The notes under the pieces are model-generated. The model saw nothing but the letters and a program-made list of their open reading frames with translations. It was not told the origin of the DNA and searched no databases. This document shows, in pieces, positions 8,538-17,087 of a stretch of DNA of 64,000 nt (its first letter is position 1; each line of letters begins with the position of its first letter). The stretch comes from Herminiimonas fonticola (lineage in GTDB: Bacteria > Pseudomonadota > Gammaproteobacteria > Burkholderiales > Burkholderiaceae_D). Both the position numbers and the translations under genes were made by a program. Where the stretch lies: positions 1,116,001-1,180,000 of the forward strand of contig NZ_PTLZ01000001.1 of assembly GCF_003293745.1 (NCBI RefSeq), given 5' to 3'.

Positions 8538-9682
8538 GAATCCTGCAGAAATATTTTGCGGCCGAAATCGGCCGTTCGGTGATCTTTGTATTGATCGCCT
8601 TTCTTGCCTTGTTCGGCTTCTTCGATTTGATCGCCGAGTTGAAATCAGTTGGTCATGGCGGCTACAAGATTCAGCATGCTTTGCTGTATGTGCTTTTGTC
8701 CATGCCTGGTTATCTGTATGAATTAATGCCGATTGCCGCCTTGATTGGCACGATTTGGACCTTATCGCAATTTGCAGCGCGTTCCGAATTCACGATCATG
8801 CGCGCATCCAGCATGTCGACCAGTATGGCCGGGCTGATGCTGATCAAAATCGGTATGATATTTGCGATCACGACGTTTGTATTTGGCGAATTCATCGTGC
8901 CGATTTCGTCATCGACGGCAGAAAAAATCAGAACTCTGAATCAAGGCGGTTCCTTGTCGCAGGAATTTCGCTCCGGTTTGTGGACCAAGGATTTGATCCG
9001 AGCGAATGGCGCTGATGGCGAAATTGTCGGCTCGCGCTTTTTGAATGTGCGAACAGTGCAGCCTGACGGTCAATTGGTCGATCTCAAGATCTATGAATTC
9101 AATCGTAATTTTCATCTGACCGCATTGATCACAGCGGCGACAGCGACCTACACCGGAGCCAATACCTGGAAGTTATCCGATGGCTCGGAAGCGAACTTTG
9201 GTGAAACGCAATTGATGGGTGCCACTGTCGCGACCGATATTACAAGCGCGATCTCGACCAAGAAATTTGCCAGCAAGCCACTGATATCTGAAGTGACGCC
9301 GGAAATTCTTTCGGTTGGTTTCTCTGATCCGGCCAAAATGTCAGCTTACGATCTGGTGAATTACACGCGGTATCTGGCGGAAAACAATCGCGAAACCGTA
9401 CGCTATGAAATCGCCTTGTGGAAAAAAGTGGTTTATCCGTTTGCCGTGTTTGTGATGATGGCGCTCGCCTTGCCGTTCGCTTATTTGCACTTCCGCTCCG
9501 GCGGCGTGAGCCTGAAGATTTTTACCGGCATCATGATAGGTGTCAGCTTTCAGCTGATTAACAGCCTGTTCTCGCATCTGGGTTTGCTTAATACCTGGCC
9601 GCCGTTTGCAACTGCAATTCTGCCTAGCTTGTTATTTTTGCTGGCTGCGATCGGTGCCTTGTTATGGGTGGAGCGACACTAA
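8534..9682 (+). CDS. lptG: LPS export ABC transporter permease LptG
   Basis: 382-residue partner permease of LptF. It starts MRILQKYFAAEIGRSV, has N-terminal helices (VIFVLIAFLALFGFFDLI), a periplasmic beta domain, and C-terminal helices with VVYPFAVFVMMALALPFAY followed by SGGVSLKIFTGIMIGVSF, the usual LptG pattern. Translationally coupled to lptF through a 4-base overlap. The upstream extension in this frame (MVHDQARLL...) lies inside lptF and is not expected to be used. Confidence 0.95.
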   Translation: MRILQKYFAAEIGRSVIFVLIAFLALFGFFDLIAELKSVGHGGYKIQHALLYVLLSMPGYLYELMPIAALIGTIWTLSQFAARSEFTIMRASSMSTSMAGLMLIKIGMIFAITTFVFGEFIVPISSSTAEKIRTLNQGGSLSQEFRSGLWTKDLIRANGADGEIVGSRFLNVRTVQPDGQLVDLKIYEFNRNFHLTALITAATATYTGANTWKLSDGSEANFGETQLMGATVATDITSAISTKKFASKPLISEVTPEILSVGFSDPAKMSAYDLVNYTRYLAENNRETVRYEIALWKKVVYPFAVFVMMALALPFAYLHFRSGGVSLKIFTGIMIGVSFQLINSLFSHLGLLNTWPPFATAILPSLLFLLAAIGALLWVERH

Positions 9683-9684
9683 GC

Positions 9685-10065
9685 ATGGCGACTTTACAAA
9701 AACGCGCTTTGATTTTATTCGCTCATGGCGCACGTGATCCGCGTTGGGCTGAACCTTTCAAACGCTTGCAGGAAATTGTGCAGTCGCAGTCTCCTGAACT
9801 GACGGTCGCACTGGCGTTTCTGGAATTGATGTCGCCGCGTTTGCCAGAGCTGGTCCCTGAACTGGTGGCATCCGGTGTTGGTGATGTGACCGTCGTGCCG
9901 GTATTTCTCGGGCAGGGTGGCCATGTGATGCGGGATCTGCCTTTGATCATAGCTGAGTTGAAGGCGGCTCATCCTGCCGTTTCATTCAAGATCGCAGGTG
10001 CAGTCGGCGAAGACCCGCAAGTGTTGAGTGCGATGGCGACTTACTGCCTGGGCGCGATTGATTAG
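9685..10065 (+). CDS. cbiX: Small CbiX/SirB-type sirohydrochlorin chelatase
   Basis: 126-residue single-domain class II chelatase (CbiX-short/SirB). It shows the family opening ALILFAHGARDPRWAEPF with the metal-binding His, and VTVVPVFLGQGGHVMRDLP with a second conserved His. These enzymes insert Fe2+ (or Co2+) into sirohydrochlorin. The neighbouring convergent SUMT gene makes the precursor, and the sulfite reductase further on needs the siroheme product, so iron insertion is the likely role here. It starts two bases after the lptG stop; the upstream in-frame ATG overlaps lptG. Confidence 0.82.
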   Translation: MATLQKRALILFAHGARDPRWAEPFKRLQEIVQSQSPELTVALAFLELMSPRLPELVPELVASGVGDVTVVPVFLGQGGHVMRDLPLIIAELKAAHPAVSFKIAGAVGEDPQVLSAMATYCLGAID

Positions 10066-10143
10066 TTACTTGCTGTGATTGATCGCTGCTCGCTGCTCGC
10101 TGATAGTCATCAATGCGACTCCAGCTTGAAGCAGACTACTGAG

Positions 10144-10872
10144 TTAATCAGCTTTTGACGTGTTACGTGCAGCCATCGCTTCGCCTATCATCACCAGCAC
10201 CGGACCTTCGCAATCTCCCAATCCCTGTTCCAGATCATGCAAGGTCATGCGCATGATGCGCTGGTTTTCCAGACTGCAGTTTTCGACGACAACAACCGGC
10301 AAGGCCGGTGAACGGCCTTGTTCCAGTAGTTTTTGTGCAGTGACAATTGCTTCACGACCACCCATGTATTGAATCAAGGTATCGCAATCAGGTAACGTCA
10401 ATTCATCAGGTTGATTGGGTGCGGTGCTGGAGGTGAAAAACGCGATGCTGCGCGCGATGCCACGCTTGGTCAACGGTTGCTGCGTAGCGGCGGCTGCCGC
10501 GAATGCGGTGGTGATGCCGGGAATGATTTCTACTGCGATGCCGTGGGACTCTAGCGCGTGCAATTCTTCATCGGCACGTCCGAACAACATCGGATCGCCA
10601 CCTTTGAGGCGCACGATCAATTTGTATTTTTCTGCGCAATCGATCAATAACTGATTGATCGCAATCTGTGCAGTAGAACGCTGGCCACTGCGCTTGCCGA
10701 CGGAAATTTTTTTCGCCTGCGGACACAGCGCCAGCATCTCGGCCGTAACCAGGGCATCGTGCAAGACGACATCAGCCTGCGCCAGAATGCGCGCACCACG
10801 TACGGTGATCAAATCAACGGCACCGGGGCCGGCACCTATCAAATAAACCTTACCGTACGTTTTTTGCGTCAT
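10144..10872 (-). CDS. cobA: Uroporphyrinogen-III C-methyltransferase (SUMT)
   Basis: 242-residue tetrapyrrole methylase. Motifs are KVYLIGAGPGAVDLITVRG near the N-terminus (SAM-binding P-loop-like GAGPG), VRLKGGDPMLFGR around residues 88-100, and PGITTAFAAAA. It methylates uroporphyrinogen III at C-2 and C-7 to precorrin-2, the branch point to siroheme and cobalamin. It lacks the CysG dehydrogenase/chelatase half, and the separate CbiX/SirB protein next door can supply the chelatase step. It is 28 bases downstream of cysN on the same strand, so probably in the cys operon. Confidence 0.93.
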   Translation of the reverse strand: MTQKTYGKVYLIGAGPGAVDLITVRGARILAQADVVLHDALVTAEMLALCPQAKKISVGKRSGQRSTAQIAINQLLIDCAEKYKLIVRLKGGDPMLFGRADEELHALESHGIAVEIIPGITTAFAAAAATQQPLTKRGIARSIAFFTSSTAPNQPDELTLPDCDTLIQYMGGREAIVTAQKLLEQGRSPALPVVVVENCSLENQRIMRMTLHDLEQGLGDCEGPVLVMIGEAMAARNTSKAD

Positions 10873-10899
10873 GCTTTGCTGCTTGGTTCGCCGAGAATC

Positions 10900-12225
10900 T
10901 TATTTCGCCAGACGGATCATGCCGGCCGCGACGGTTTGATGCGTGACTTCATCGATCAGAATGAAAGCACCAGTCGAGCGGATTTCGTCATAGGCATCAG
11001 CTGCCAAAGGTTGTTGCACATTGATCGTGACGCTGGCGATGCCGTTGAGTTTGACTTCATCGGCAGGACGTTTTTCCTGCGTGTTGATGTCGAGCAGCGT
11101 ATCGATCTTGGTGATGCGTGCGGCAACTTGACGAGTGGTGTGCTTCAACCAGTATTTGCGACGTACATCCAATGGTTCTTCCGATAGCCAGCACAAATCA
11201 GCGTTGACGGTTTTCAGCAATTCAGCAGGACTGCTAGCCGCCGACAACATATCGCCGCGTGAAATATCAACATGCTCTTCCAGCAGCAGCGTGATTGATT
11301 GACCGACCACGGCTTGTTCCAGCGAACCGTCCAGCGTTTGAATGTCCTTGACGGTTGCGGTGTGGCCGCTAGGCTGCACGATCAGCTTATCGCCTTTACT
11401 GACTTTGCCGGCTTCGATACGTCCCATGTAACCACGGAAGTCATCTGCTTCGTGACCATTGTGACGCGCGACTAATTGCACCGGGAAGCGGAATGGTTCG
11501 TCATGCGATTCGTCGTAGACGCTCAGCGATTCCAGCAATTCGATCAGGGTTGGACCTTGATACCAATCCAGCTTTTCACCGCGAGTCACGACGTTGTCAC
11601 CTGCCAGTGCCGACAATGGAATCGGACGAATATCTTTCAGGCCCAACGTTTTTGCAAATTCTGTGTAGGCCGCGACGATACGGTCATAAATTTTTTGATC
11701 GTAGTTGATCAAATCCATCTTGTTGACTGCAACGATCACGTGTTCGATTTGCAGCAGATGTGCAATGGTCGAATGACGTTTGGTCTGGATCAACAATTCA
11801 ACACTGCCATCGTCGCCCAACTTCACTTTGGATACGTCGATCAAAATGATGACGGCATCCGCAGTCGATGCACCGGTCACCATATTGCGGGTGTACTGTT
11901 CGTGGCCCGGTGTGTCGGCGATGATGAACTTGCGTTTTGGTGTCGCGAAATAGCGATACGCAACGTCGATCGTGATGCCTTGTTCGCGTTCTGCTTCCAG
12001 ACCGTCGGTCAGCAAGGACAAATCGATGGTGTCGCCGACCGTGCGTTTATGTTTGGCGCGCGACATCGCATCCAGTTGATCGGCAAAAATACCTTTGCTG
12101 TCGAACAGCAGGCGGCCTATCAGTGTGCTCTTGCCGTCATCGACGGAGCCAGCGGTGATGAAGCGCAGCAAGCCGCGTTCTGCCGATTTTTGTTCAGCGG
12201 CGTTAGCGTTCAATTGGGCACTCAT
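10900..12225 (-). CDS. cysN: Sulfate adenylyltransferase subunit 1 (GTPase) CysN
   Basis: 441-residue EF-Tu-like GTPase. G motifs: GSVDDGKST (G1, residues 27-35), DTPGHEQY (G3) and NKMDL (G4). A domain 2/3-like beta-barrel region follows, and there is no fused APS kinase at the C-terminus. CysN hydrolyses GTP to drive formation of APS by CysD. It overlaps the cysD stop by one base (TGATG), indicating translational coupling. Absence of an APS kinase fits the APS-type reductase encoded next door. Confidence 0.96.
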   Translation of the reverse strand: MSAQLNANAAEQKSAERGLLRFITAGSVDDGKSTLIGRLLFDSKGIFADQLDAMSRAKHKRTVGDTIDLSLLTDGLEAEREQGITIDVAYRYFATPKRKFIIADTPGHEQYTRNMVTGASTADAVIILIDVSKVKLGDDGSVELLIQTKRHSTIAHLLQIEHVIVAVNKMDLINYDQKIYDRIVAAYTEFAKTLGLKDIRPIPLSALAGDNVVTRGEKLDWYQGPTLIELLESLSVYDESHDEPFRFPVQLVARHNGHEADDFRGYMGRIEAGKVSKGDKLIVQPSGHTATVKDIQTLDGSLEQAVVGQSITLLLEEHVDISRGDMLSAASSPAELLKTVNADLCWLSEEPLDVRRKYWLKHTTRQVAARITKIDTLLDINTQEKRPADEVKLNGIASVTINVQQPLAADAYDEIRSTGAFILIDEVTHQTVAAGMIRLAK

Positions 12226-13160
12226 CAGAAATATCCTTCTTTTTTACGTTTTTCCATCGATGCTTCAGACGTTTGATCGTCCATGCGGGTTGCACCGCGC
12301 TCGGTAATTTGGGTGACTGCGGTTTCTGCAATGATCGCGTCTACTGTGTCTGCATCTGATGACACAGGGCAGGTGCATGAAATATCGCCGACGGTACGGA
12401 AACGGACGACTTGAGTTTCAACCGTTTCGCCATCTTTGGCCGGCGTCAACGGTGTCAGTGGCACCAGCAAGCCGTTGCGTGGAATGACTTGGCGTTCATG
12501 CGCGAAATAGATTGATGGCAATTCCAGTTTTTCGCGCGCGATGTATTGCCAGACGTCGAGTTCTGTCCAGTTCGAGATCGGGAACACACGCATGTTTTCG
12601 CCCGGATGTACGCGGGTGTTATACAGATCCCAGAGTTCAGGGCGTTGTGCTTTTGGATTCCATTGGCCGAATTCATCACGGAAGGAAAAGATGCGTTCCT
12701 TGGCACGGGCTTTTTCTTCATCGCGACGTGCGCCACCGATGCAGGCGTCGAACTTGTATTCAGCGATGGTTTCCAGCAAAGTCACAGCTTGCGCTGCATT
12801 GCGTGAATCTGTCAGCGGATTGCGCAGGCGTACAGTGCCGCGTTTGATGGAGTCTTCCACCGAGCCGACGATCAGGCGTTCGCCGAGTTCAGCTGCACGC
12901 TTGTCGCGGAACTGAATGACTTCGTCGAAGTTGTGGCCGGTGTCGATGTGCACCAGCGGAAACGGAAATTTTCCCGGACGGAATGCTTTTTCAGCAAGGC
13001 GCAACATCACAACCGAGTCTTTGCCGCCCGAAAACAGCAGTGCTGGGTTAGAGCATTCTGCTGCGACTTCGCGCATGATGTGGATCGCTTCCGATTCGAG
13101 CCAGTCCAGATGTTTATTGCTGGCGGCATCGAGAAATAATTTATCGACTACTGTGTTCAT
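12225..13160 (-). CDS. cysD: Sulfate adenylyltransferase subunit 2 CysD
   Basis: 311-residue member of the PAPS reductase / ATP-pyrophosphatase fold with the PP-loop FSGGKDSVVML around residues 43-53, IGGARRDEEKARAKERIFS and ISNWTELDVWQY. It catalyses ATP + sulfate to APS + PPi together with CysN. The gene lies six bases after cysH and overlaps cysN by a base, as part of one minus-strand operon. Confidence 0.96.
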   Translation of the reverse strand: MNTVVDKLFLDAASNKHLDWLESEAIHIMREVAAECSNPALLFSGGKDSVVMLRLAEKAFRPGKFPFPLVHIDTGHNFDEVIQFRDKRAAELGERLIVGSVEDSIKRGTVRLRNPLTDSRNAAQAVTLLETIAEYKFDACIGGARRDEEKARAKERIFSFRDEFGQWNPKAQRPELWDLYNTRVHPGENMRVFPISNWTELDVWQYIAREKLELPSIYFAHERQVIPRNGLLVPLTPLTPAKDGETVETQVVRFRTVGDISCTCPVSSDADTVDAIIAETAVTQITERGATRMDDQTSEASMEKRKKEGYF

Positions 13161-13166
13161 AGGATC

Positions 13167-13901
13167 TCAAGCGTTAGTTGCTACAGGTTTGATTCTGATC
13201 AGTTTGCCGTCGACGACGTGCAAACCGCATTCTTTCGATTCCGGATTTTCCCACCACCAGCGACCGGCGCGTACGTCTTCGCCGGGTTGAATCGCGCGTG
13301 TGCATGGTTCGCAGCCGATGGATGGAAATCCTTTATCGTGCAGCGTGTTGTATGGCACGTTGTTGCTGCGGATGTAATGCCAGACATCTTCTTCCGACCA
13401 ATCCGCAAGCGGATTGAACTTGATCATGTCGTGCGCTTCATCCTGCTCTTGCACATCCAGCGCAGCGCGTGTCGTGGATTGCGCACGGCGTTGACCGGTG
13501 ATCCACGAACGATTGCCTTTCAGCGCGCGATTCAGCGGTTCTACCTTGCGGATGCGGCAGCATTCCTTGCGCATTTCCACGCTTTCGTAAAACGCATTCA
13601 AGCCGTTTTGCTTGATGTAGGCTTCCACGGCTTCCGGTTGCGGACGATACGGCGTGACGTCGTAATCGTAGGTTTCCTTGATGCGGTCGAGTACGGCCAG
13701 AGTCTCTGCATGCAGGCGGCCGGTTTCTAGCGTGAAGATGCTTATCTTGTCCTGCAATTTGCCGCGCAGGATCATGTCAGTCAGCACCATGTCTTCCGCA
13801 GCCAGACTGGATGCGAAGACTGCTGGTGCGAACTGATCGGCGACACGTTGCAGTGTTTCCTTGGTGGCCGTAACCAATGCTGCGAAATCTGCTTCGTTCA
13901 T
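13167..13901 (-). CDS. cysH: Assimilatory APS reductase (CysH family, iron-sulfur type)
   Basis: 244-residue phosphoadenylyl/adenylyl-sulfate reductase. The PP-loop is degenerate (FASSLAAEDMVL), as usual in this family. The Cys pairs KECCRIRKVEPL and GCEPCTRAI are the 4Fe-4S ligands that mark the APS-using class, and KECGLH near the C-terminus carries the catalytic Cys. It reduces APS to sulfite with thioredoxin. The absence of an APS kinase gene in the cluster supports APS as the substrate. Its start overlaps the upstream DUF934 stop by four bases. Confidence 0.94.
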   Translation of the reverse strand: MNEADFAALVTATKETLQRVADQFAPAVFASSLAAEDMVLTDMILRGKLQDKISIFTLETGRLHAETLAVLDRIKETYDYDVTPYRPQPEAVEAYIKQNGLNAFYESVEMRKECCRIRKVEPLNRALKGNRSWITGQRRAQSTTRAALDVQEQDEAHDMIKFNPLADWSEEDVWHYIRSNNVPYNTLHDKGFPSIGCEPCTRAIQPGEDVRAGRWWWENPESKECGLHVVDGKLIRIKPVATNA

Positions 13902-14464
13902 TTTGATGCCACTGCCTGACGATCAACACGGCGGAACAGTGGTGTCTTTTTATCCCACGATTGCTGATAGCTTTCCGAAAAATCGCTCAAGCCTTTCAGT
14001 GCATCGTTGACGTCCCTATCTGCACGCACGGCAAACGAGTTGAAGCCTACGCGTTGCATGTAAAACAGTTGATCGCGCAATACATCGCCAACCGCACGCA
14101 ATTCGCCGGTGTAGTCGTAACGCGCGCGCAAGTTGTAGGCGATCGAATAGCCGCGGCCATCTGCAAATTTAGGGAAGTCGATCGCGATCATGGTCAATTT
14201 AGCCGCGTCGTCTTTCAATGCTTCCGGACGTTCGTCGCTGGCGAGCCAGACGCCGATATCCTTGCGTGCTTCCAGTGTCGCGCGTTGCGCTTGCCATACC
14301 GCCAGCGGCACTATGACTTTGCCGGCAGGAACGACCACCGCTTCCGGTGTTTCGGCTGCTTGCGCTTCCGCGCCTTCGGTACCTTCAACGATGGTCGGTT
14401 TCAGGCGCAGCAATGTCCAATCGTCTTCGCCGACAACGACTTTGTCTTTGATGATATTAAGCAT
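13898..14464 (-). CDS. DUF934 family protein of the sulfate-assimilation operon
   Basis: 188 residues starting MLNIIKDKVVVGEDDW. Conserved features include VIVPLAVWQAQR, DIGVWLASDERPE, IAIDFPKFADGRGYS and the RADRDVNDAL region, characteristic of DUF934 proteins, which are found almost only between cysI and cysH in proteobacteria. The molecular function is not established; an accessory role in sulfite/APS reduction is inferred from context. The longer reading frame that continues upstream lies inside cysI. The chosen start overlaps the cysI stop by eight bases, in keeping with tight operon coupling. Confidence 0.88.
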   Translation of the reverse strand: MLNIIKDKVVVGEDDWTLLRLKPTIVEGTEGAEAQAAETPEAVVVPAGKVIVPLAVWQAQRATLEARKDIGVWLASDERPEALKDDAAKLTMIAIDFPKFADGRGYSIAYNLRARYDYTGELRAVGDVLRDQLFYMQRVGFNSFAVRADRDVNDALKGLSDFSESYQQSWDKKTPLFRRVDRQAVASK

Positions 14465-16151
14465 ATGCGTCTTCTCCCTTGGCATGCGCGACCTTGATCG
14501 GTGTCGCGTATACATGTTCCTTGAACGGCGCGACGCCAAGGCGGCGCGCCGTATCGATAAAGCGTTCGTCTTCGATGCGATCGCGTACATAGACTTCCAG
14601 CAGGCGTTCGATCACGGTTGGCATCTGATGCGCAGAGAACGATGGTCCGATAATTTTGCCGATCGAACTTTCATTCCCTTGTGCGCCACCTATCGATACC
14701 TGGTACCACTCGGCGCCGTCTTTATCGACGCCAAGAATGCCAATGTTGCCGACGTGATGGTGACCGCAGGCGTTGATGCAACCTGAGATATTCAATTCGA
14801 TATCGCCAATGTCATGCTGGAAGTCGAGATTGTCGAAACGCTCTGCAATCGCTTCTGCAATTGGAATCGATTTGGCATTTGCCAGCGAGCAGAAATCGCC
14901 GCCAGGGCAGCAAATCATGTCGGTCAGCAAACCGATATTCGGCGTTGCCAAGCCGTGTGCTTTGGCTTCTTGCCAAACTGTGTACAGGTCAGACAATTTA
15001 ACGTCAGCCAGCACCACGTTTTGTTCATGCGTGACGCGCAGTTCGCCGAAGCTGTAGCGGTCAGACAGATCAGCCATGAAATCCAGTTGTTCTGCAGTCG
15101 CATCGCCTGGTGGCACGCCGGTTTTTTTGACCGACAAAACAACAGCTGCGTAGCCAGGAACCTTGTGTGCCTTGACGTTGCGTGTGAGCCAGTTGCTGAA
15201 AGCTTTGTCTTCCGCTTTTTTCGCTTCGAAATCTGCATTGTCAGCAGACAGCGTTTCATACGCTGGTGAAGTGAAGAATGCGGCGACGCGATTCAATTCT
15301 TCTTCCGTCACGGTTCCAGGACCATCCTTGATGTCCAGCCATTCTTGTTCGACTTGACGGCGATATTCTTCGATGCCGATGGCCTTGACCAGAATCTTGA
15401 TACGCGCCTTGTAGATATTGTCGCGACGGCCGTACTGGTTATAGACGCGCAGGATCGCTTCCAGATACGTCATCACGTGCTGCCAAGGGAGGAATGCGCA
15501 AATCTCGCTGCCGAGGATAGGCGTGCGGCCCATACCGCCGCCTACCATCACGCGAAAGCCGATTTCACCCTGTTCGTTCTTGATTACGTGCAGGCCAATG
15601 TCATGCACGGCAGTTGCCGCACGATCTTCTTTGGCGCCGCTGATGGCGATCTTGAATTTGCGTGGCAGGTAGGCGAATTCCGGATGGAAGGTGCTCCATT
15701 CGCGGATGATTTCTGCATACGGACGTGGATCGACGATTTCGTCGGCGGCGACGCCGGCCAATTCATCTGAAGTCGTGTTGCGTATGCAATTGCCCGAAGT
15801 CTGGATTGCATGCATTTCGACCGAAGCGAGTTCAGTCAGAATGTCCGGGGTTTGTTCCAGATTGATCCAGTTGAACTGGATGTTTTGACGTGTCGTGAAG
15901 TGGCCATAGCCACGGTCATACTTGCGGGCGATATTGCCGAACATGCGCATCTGTGCCGACGACAGCAGGCCGTAAGGCACTGCGATACGCAACATGTAGG
16001 CATGGCGCTGCATGTACAGACCGTTTTGCAGGCGCAGGATACGGAATTCGTCTTCAGCCAGCTCGTCCGACAAGCGGCGGCGAACCTGATCGCGGTATTG
16101 TGCGATACGTTCCTTGACGATTTGATGGTCGTATTGATCGTAGCGATACAT
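14457..16151 (-). CDS. cysI: Sulfite (nitrite/sulfite) reductase hemoprotein CysI
   Basis: 564-residue siroheme/4Fe-4S reductase. Ligand cysteines are visible in MICCPGGDFCSLANAKS (C-x5-C) and NISGCINACGHHHVGNIG (C-x3-C). The first half shows GHFTTRQNIQFNWI and RNTTSDELAGV, typical of the first ferredoxin-like half-repeat. It reduces sulfite to sulfide with six electrons. No flavoprotein (cysJ) is adjacent, so electrons probably come from ferredoxin or a distant flavoprotein. First catalytic gene of the operon after the permease. Confidence 0.94.
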   Translation of the reverse strand: MYRYDQYDHQIVKERIAQYRDQVRRRLSDELAEDEFRILRLQNGLYMQRHAYMLRIAVPYGLLSSAQMRMFGNIARKYDRGYGHFTTRQNIQFNWINLEQTPDILTELASVEMHAIQTSGNCIRNTTSDELAGVAADEIVDPRPYAEIIREWSTFHPEFAYLPRKFKIAISGAKEDRAATAVHDIGLHVIKNEQGEIGFRVMVGGGMGRTPILGSEICAFLPWQHVMTYLEAILRVYNQYGRRDNIYKARIKILVKAIGIEEYRRQVEQEWLDIKDGPGTVTEEELNRVAAFFTSPAYETLSADNADFEAKKAEDKAFSNWLTRNVKAHKVPGYAAVVLSVKKTGVPPGDATAEQLDFMADLSDRYSFGELRVTHEQNVVLADVKLSDLYTVWQEAKAHGLATPNIGLLTDMICCPGGDFCSLANAKSIPIAEAIAERFDNLDFQHDIGDIELNISGCINACGHHHVGNIGILGVDKDGAEWYQVSIGGAQGNESSIGKIIGPSFSAHQMPTVIERLLEVYVRDRIEDERFIDTARRLGVAPFKEHVYATPIKVAHAKGEDAYA

Positions 16152-16161
16152 CTTGTATTCC

Positions 16162-16935
16162 TTAAAAAACTAACTTGACGGCAACGGTTGTCAGCACACT
16201 GGCCAACAAGACGCGCAACACTTTTTCCGGTATGGCTTTCGAGACTAGCGATCCCAGCGTGATACCAGGTACGGAACCCAATAACAGCATGGCCAGCAAC
16301 TCCCAATTGATTGATCCCAGCCACCAGTGACCGAGCGCCGCGATAGCGGTCAACGGCACTGCGTAGGCAATGTCGGTACCGGCAATTTCGGCCGGCGACA
16401 GGCGTGGATAAAGCAAAACCAGTATGGTGGCGCCGATTGCGCCGGCACCAATAGACGAGATTGTAACCAATGTACCGAGAATTGCACCGGAAACAATGGT
16501 TGCCGTTACCAATTTTGTCCCGTGAATCTGACGATTTGGATGCGCGCTCATCCAGTTTTGCAAGCGCGTTCTGAACATCAGCGCAATGACGGTCAACATG
16601 ACCGAACCGGCGATGGAATAACGGATAATCTGGCCGACTTCCTTGTCCAGCCCGCCAAAGTATTTCAGTGTCAGCGTGGTCAAGACCGCAGCCGGCAAGG
16701 CGCCTATGCATAATTGACGGACAATATTCCAGTGCACATTGCCGCGATAACGGTGCGCAAAAGTGCCTGCAACCTTGGTCGCAGAAGCAAACGCGAGATC
16801 GGTTCCGACCGCGACTGTAGGCGACACGCCGAACAGCAGGGTGAGTAAAGGCGTCATCAGGGAGCCGCCGCCTACGCCGGTCAAACCGACCAGCAAACCG
16901 ACAGCAAAACCTGAAACGATATAAGAAACAGACAT
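16162..16935 (-). CDS. TauE/SafE family anion permease linked to sulfate assimilation
   Basis: 257-residue polytopic protein of the TauE/SafE (DUF81) family with two internal repeats. It starts VSYIVSGFAVGLLVGLTGVGGGSLMTPLL, the family signature, and repeats a similar motif in the second half (TIVSGAILGTLVTISSIGAGAIGATIL). About eight membrane helices can be drawn. The family moves sulfur-containing anions such as sulfite or sulfonates, usually outward. Its place as first gene of the cys operon, opposite cysB, suggests sulfate uptake or sulfite export; direction cannot be told from sequence. Confidence 0.88.
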   Translation of the reverse strand: MSVSYIVSGFAVGLLVGLTGVGGGSLMTPLLTLLFGVSPTVAVGTDLAFASATKVAGTFAHRYRGNVHWNIVRQLCIGALPAAVLTTLTLKYFGGLDKEVGQIIRYSIAGSVMLTVIALMFRTRLQNWMSAHPNRQIHGTKLVTATIVSGAILGTLVTISSIGAGAIGATILVLLYPRLSPAEIAGTDIAYAVPLTAIAALGHWWLGSINWELLAMLLLGSVPGITLGSLVSKAIPEKVLRVLLASVLTTVAVKLVF

Positions 16936-17003
16936 AAGACCTCGCGCAAAGTAGGACGAATAGTAATAAACTTGAGCCTTATTCCAAACTACTTACTAAT
17001 TAT

Positions 17004-17032
17004 TTGCTTATATGCATTTTTGATATAAGCAA
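17004..17032. promoter_or_regulatory. Candidate CysB operator between the cys operon and cysB
   Basis: A perfect 10-bp inverted repeat, TTGCTTATAT / ATATAAGCAA, with nine bases between arms lies in the 152-base gap between the divergent permease and cysB starts. The dyad symmetry, AT-rich centre and position (56 bases before the cysB ATG, 69 before the permease ATG) match what LysR-type regulators use to activate the divergent target while repressing themselves. Assignment to CysB is inferred from location. Confidence 0.55.
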
Positions 17033-17087
17033 TGATGAAAAACGACTGAAACGCGAGTTCGGTCGAAAAAACACATAAGGGGAAGGC

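Noticed and set aside
14814-15770. Plus-strand frames opposite cysI
   Set aside because: Shadows of the sulfite reductase with no recognisable domains.
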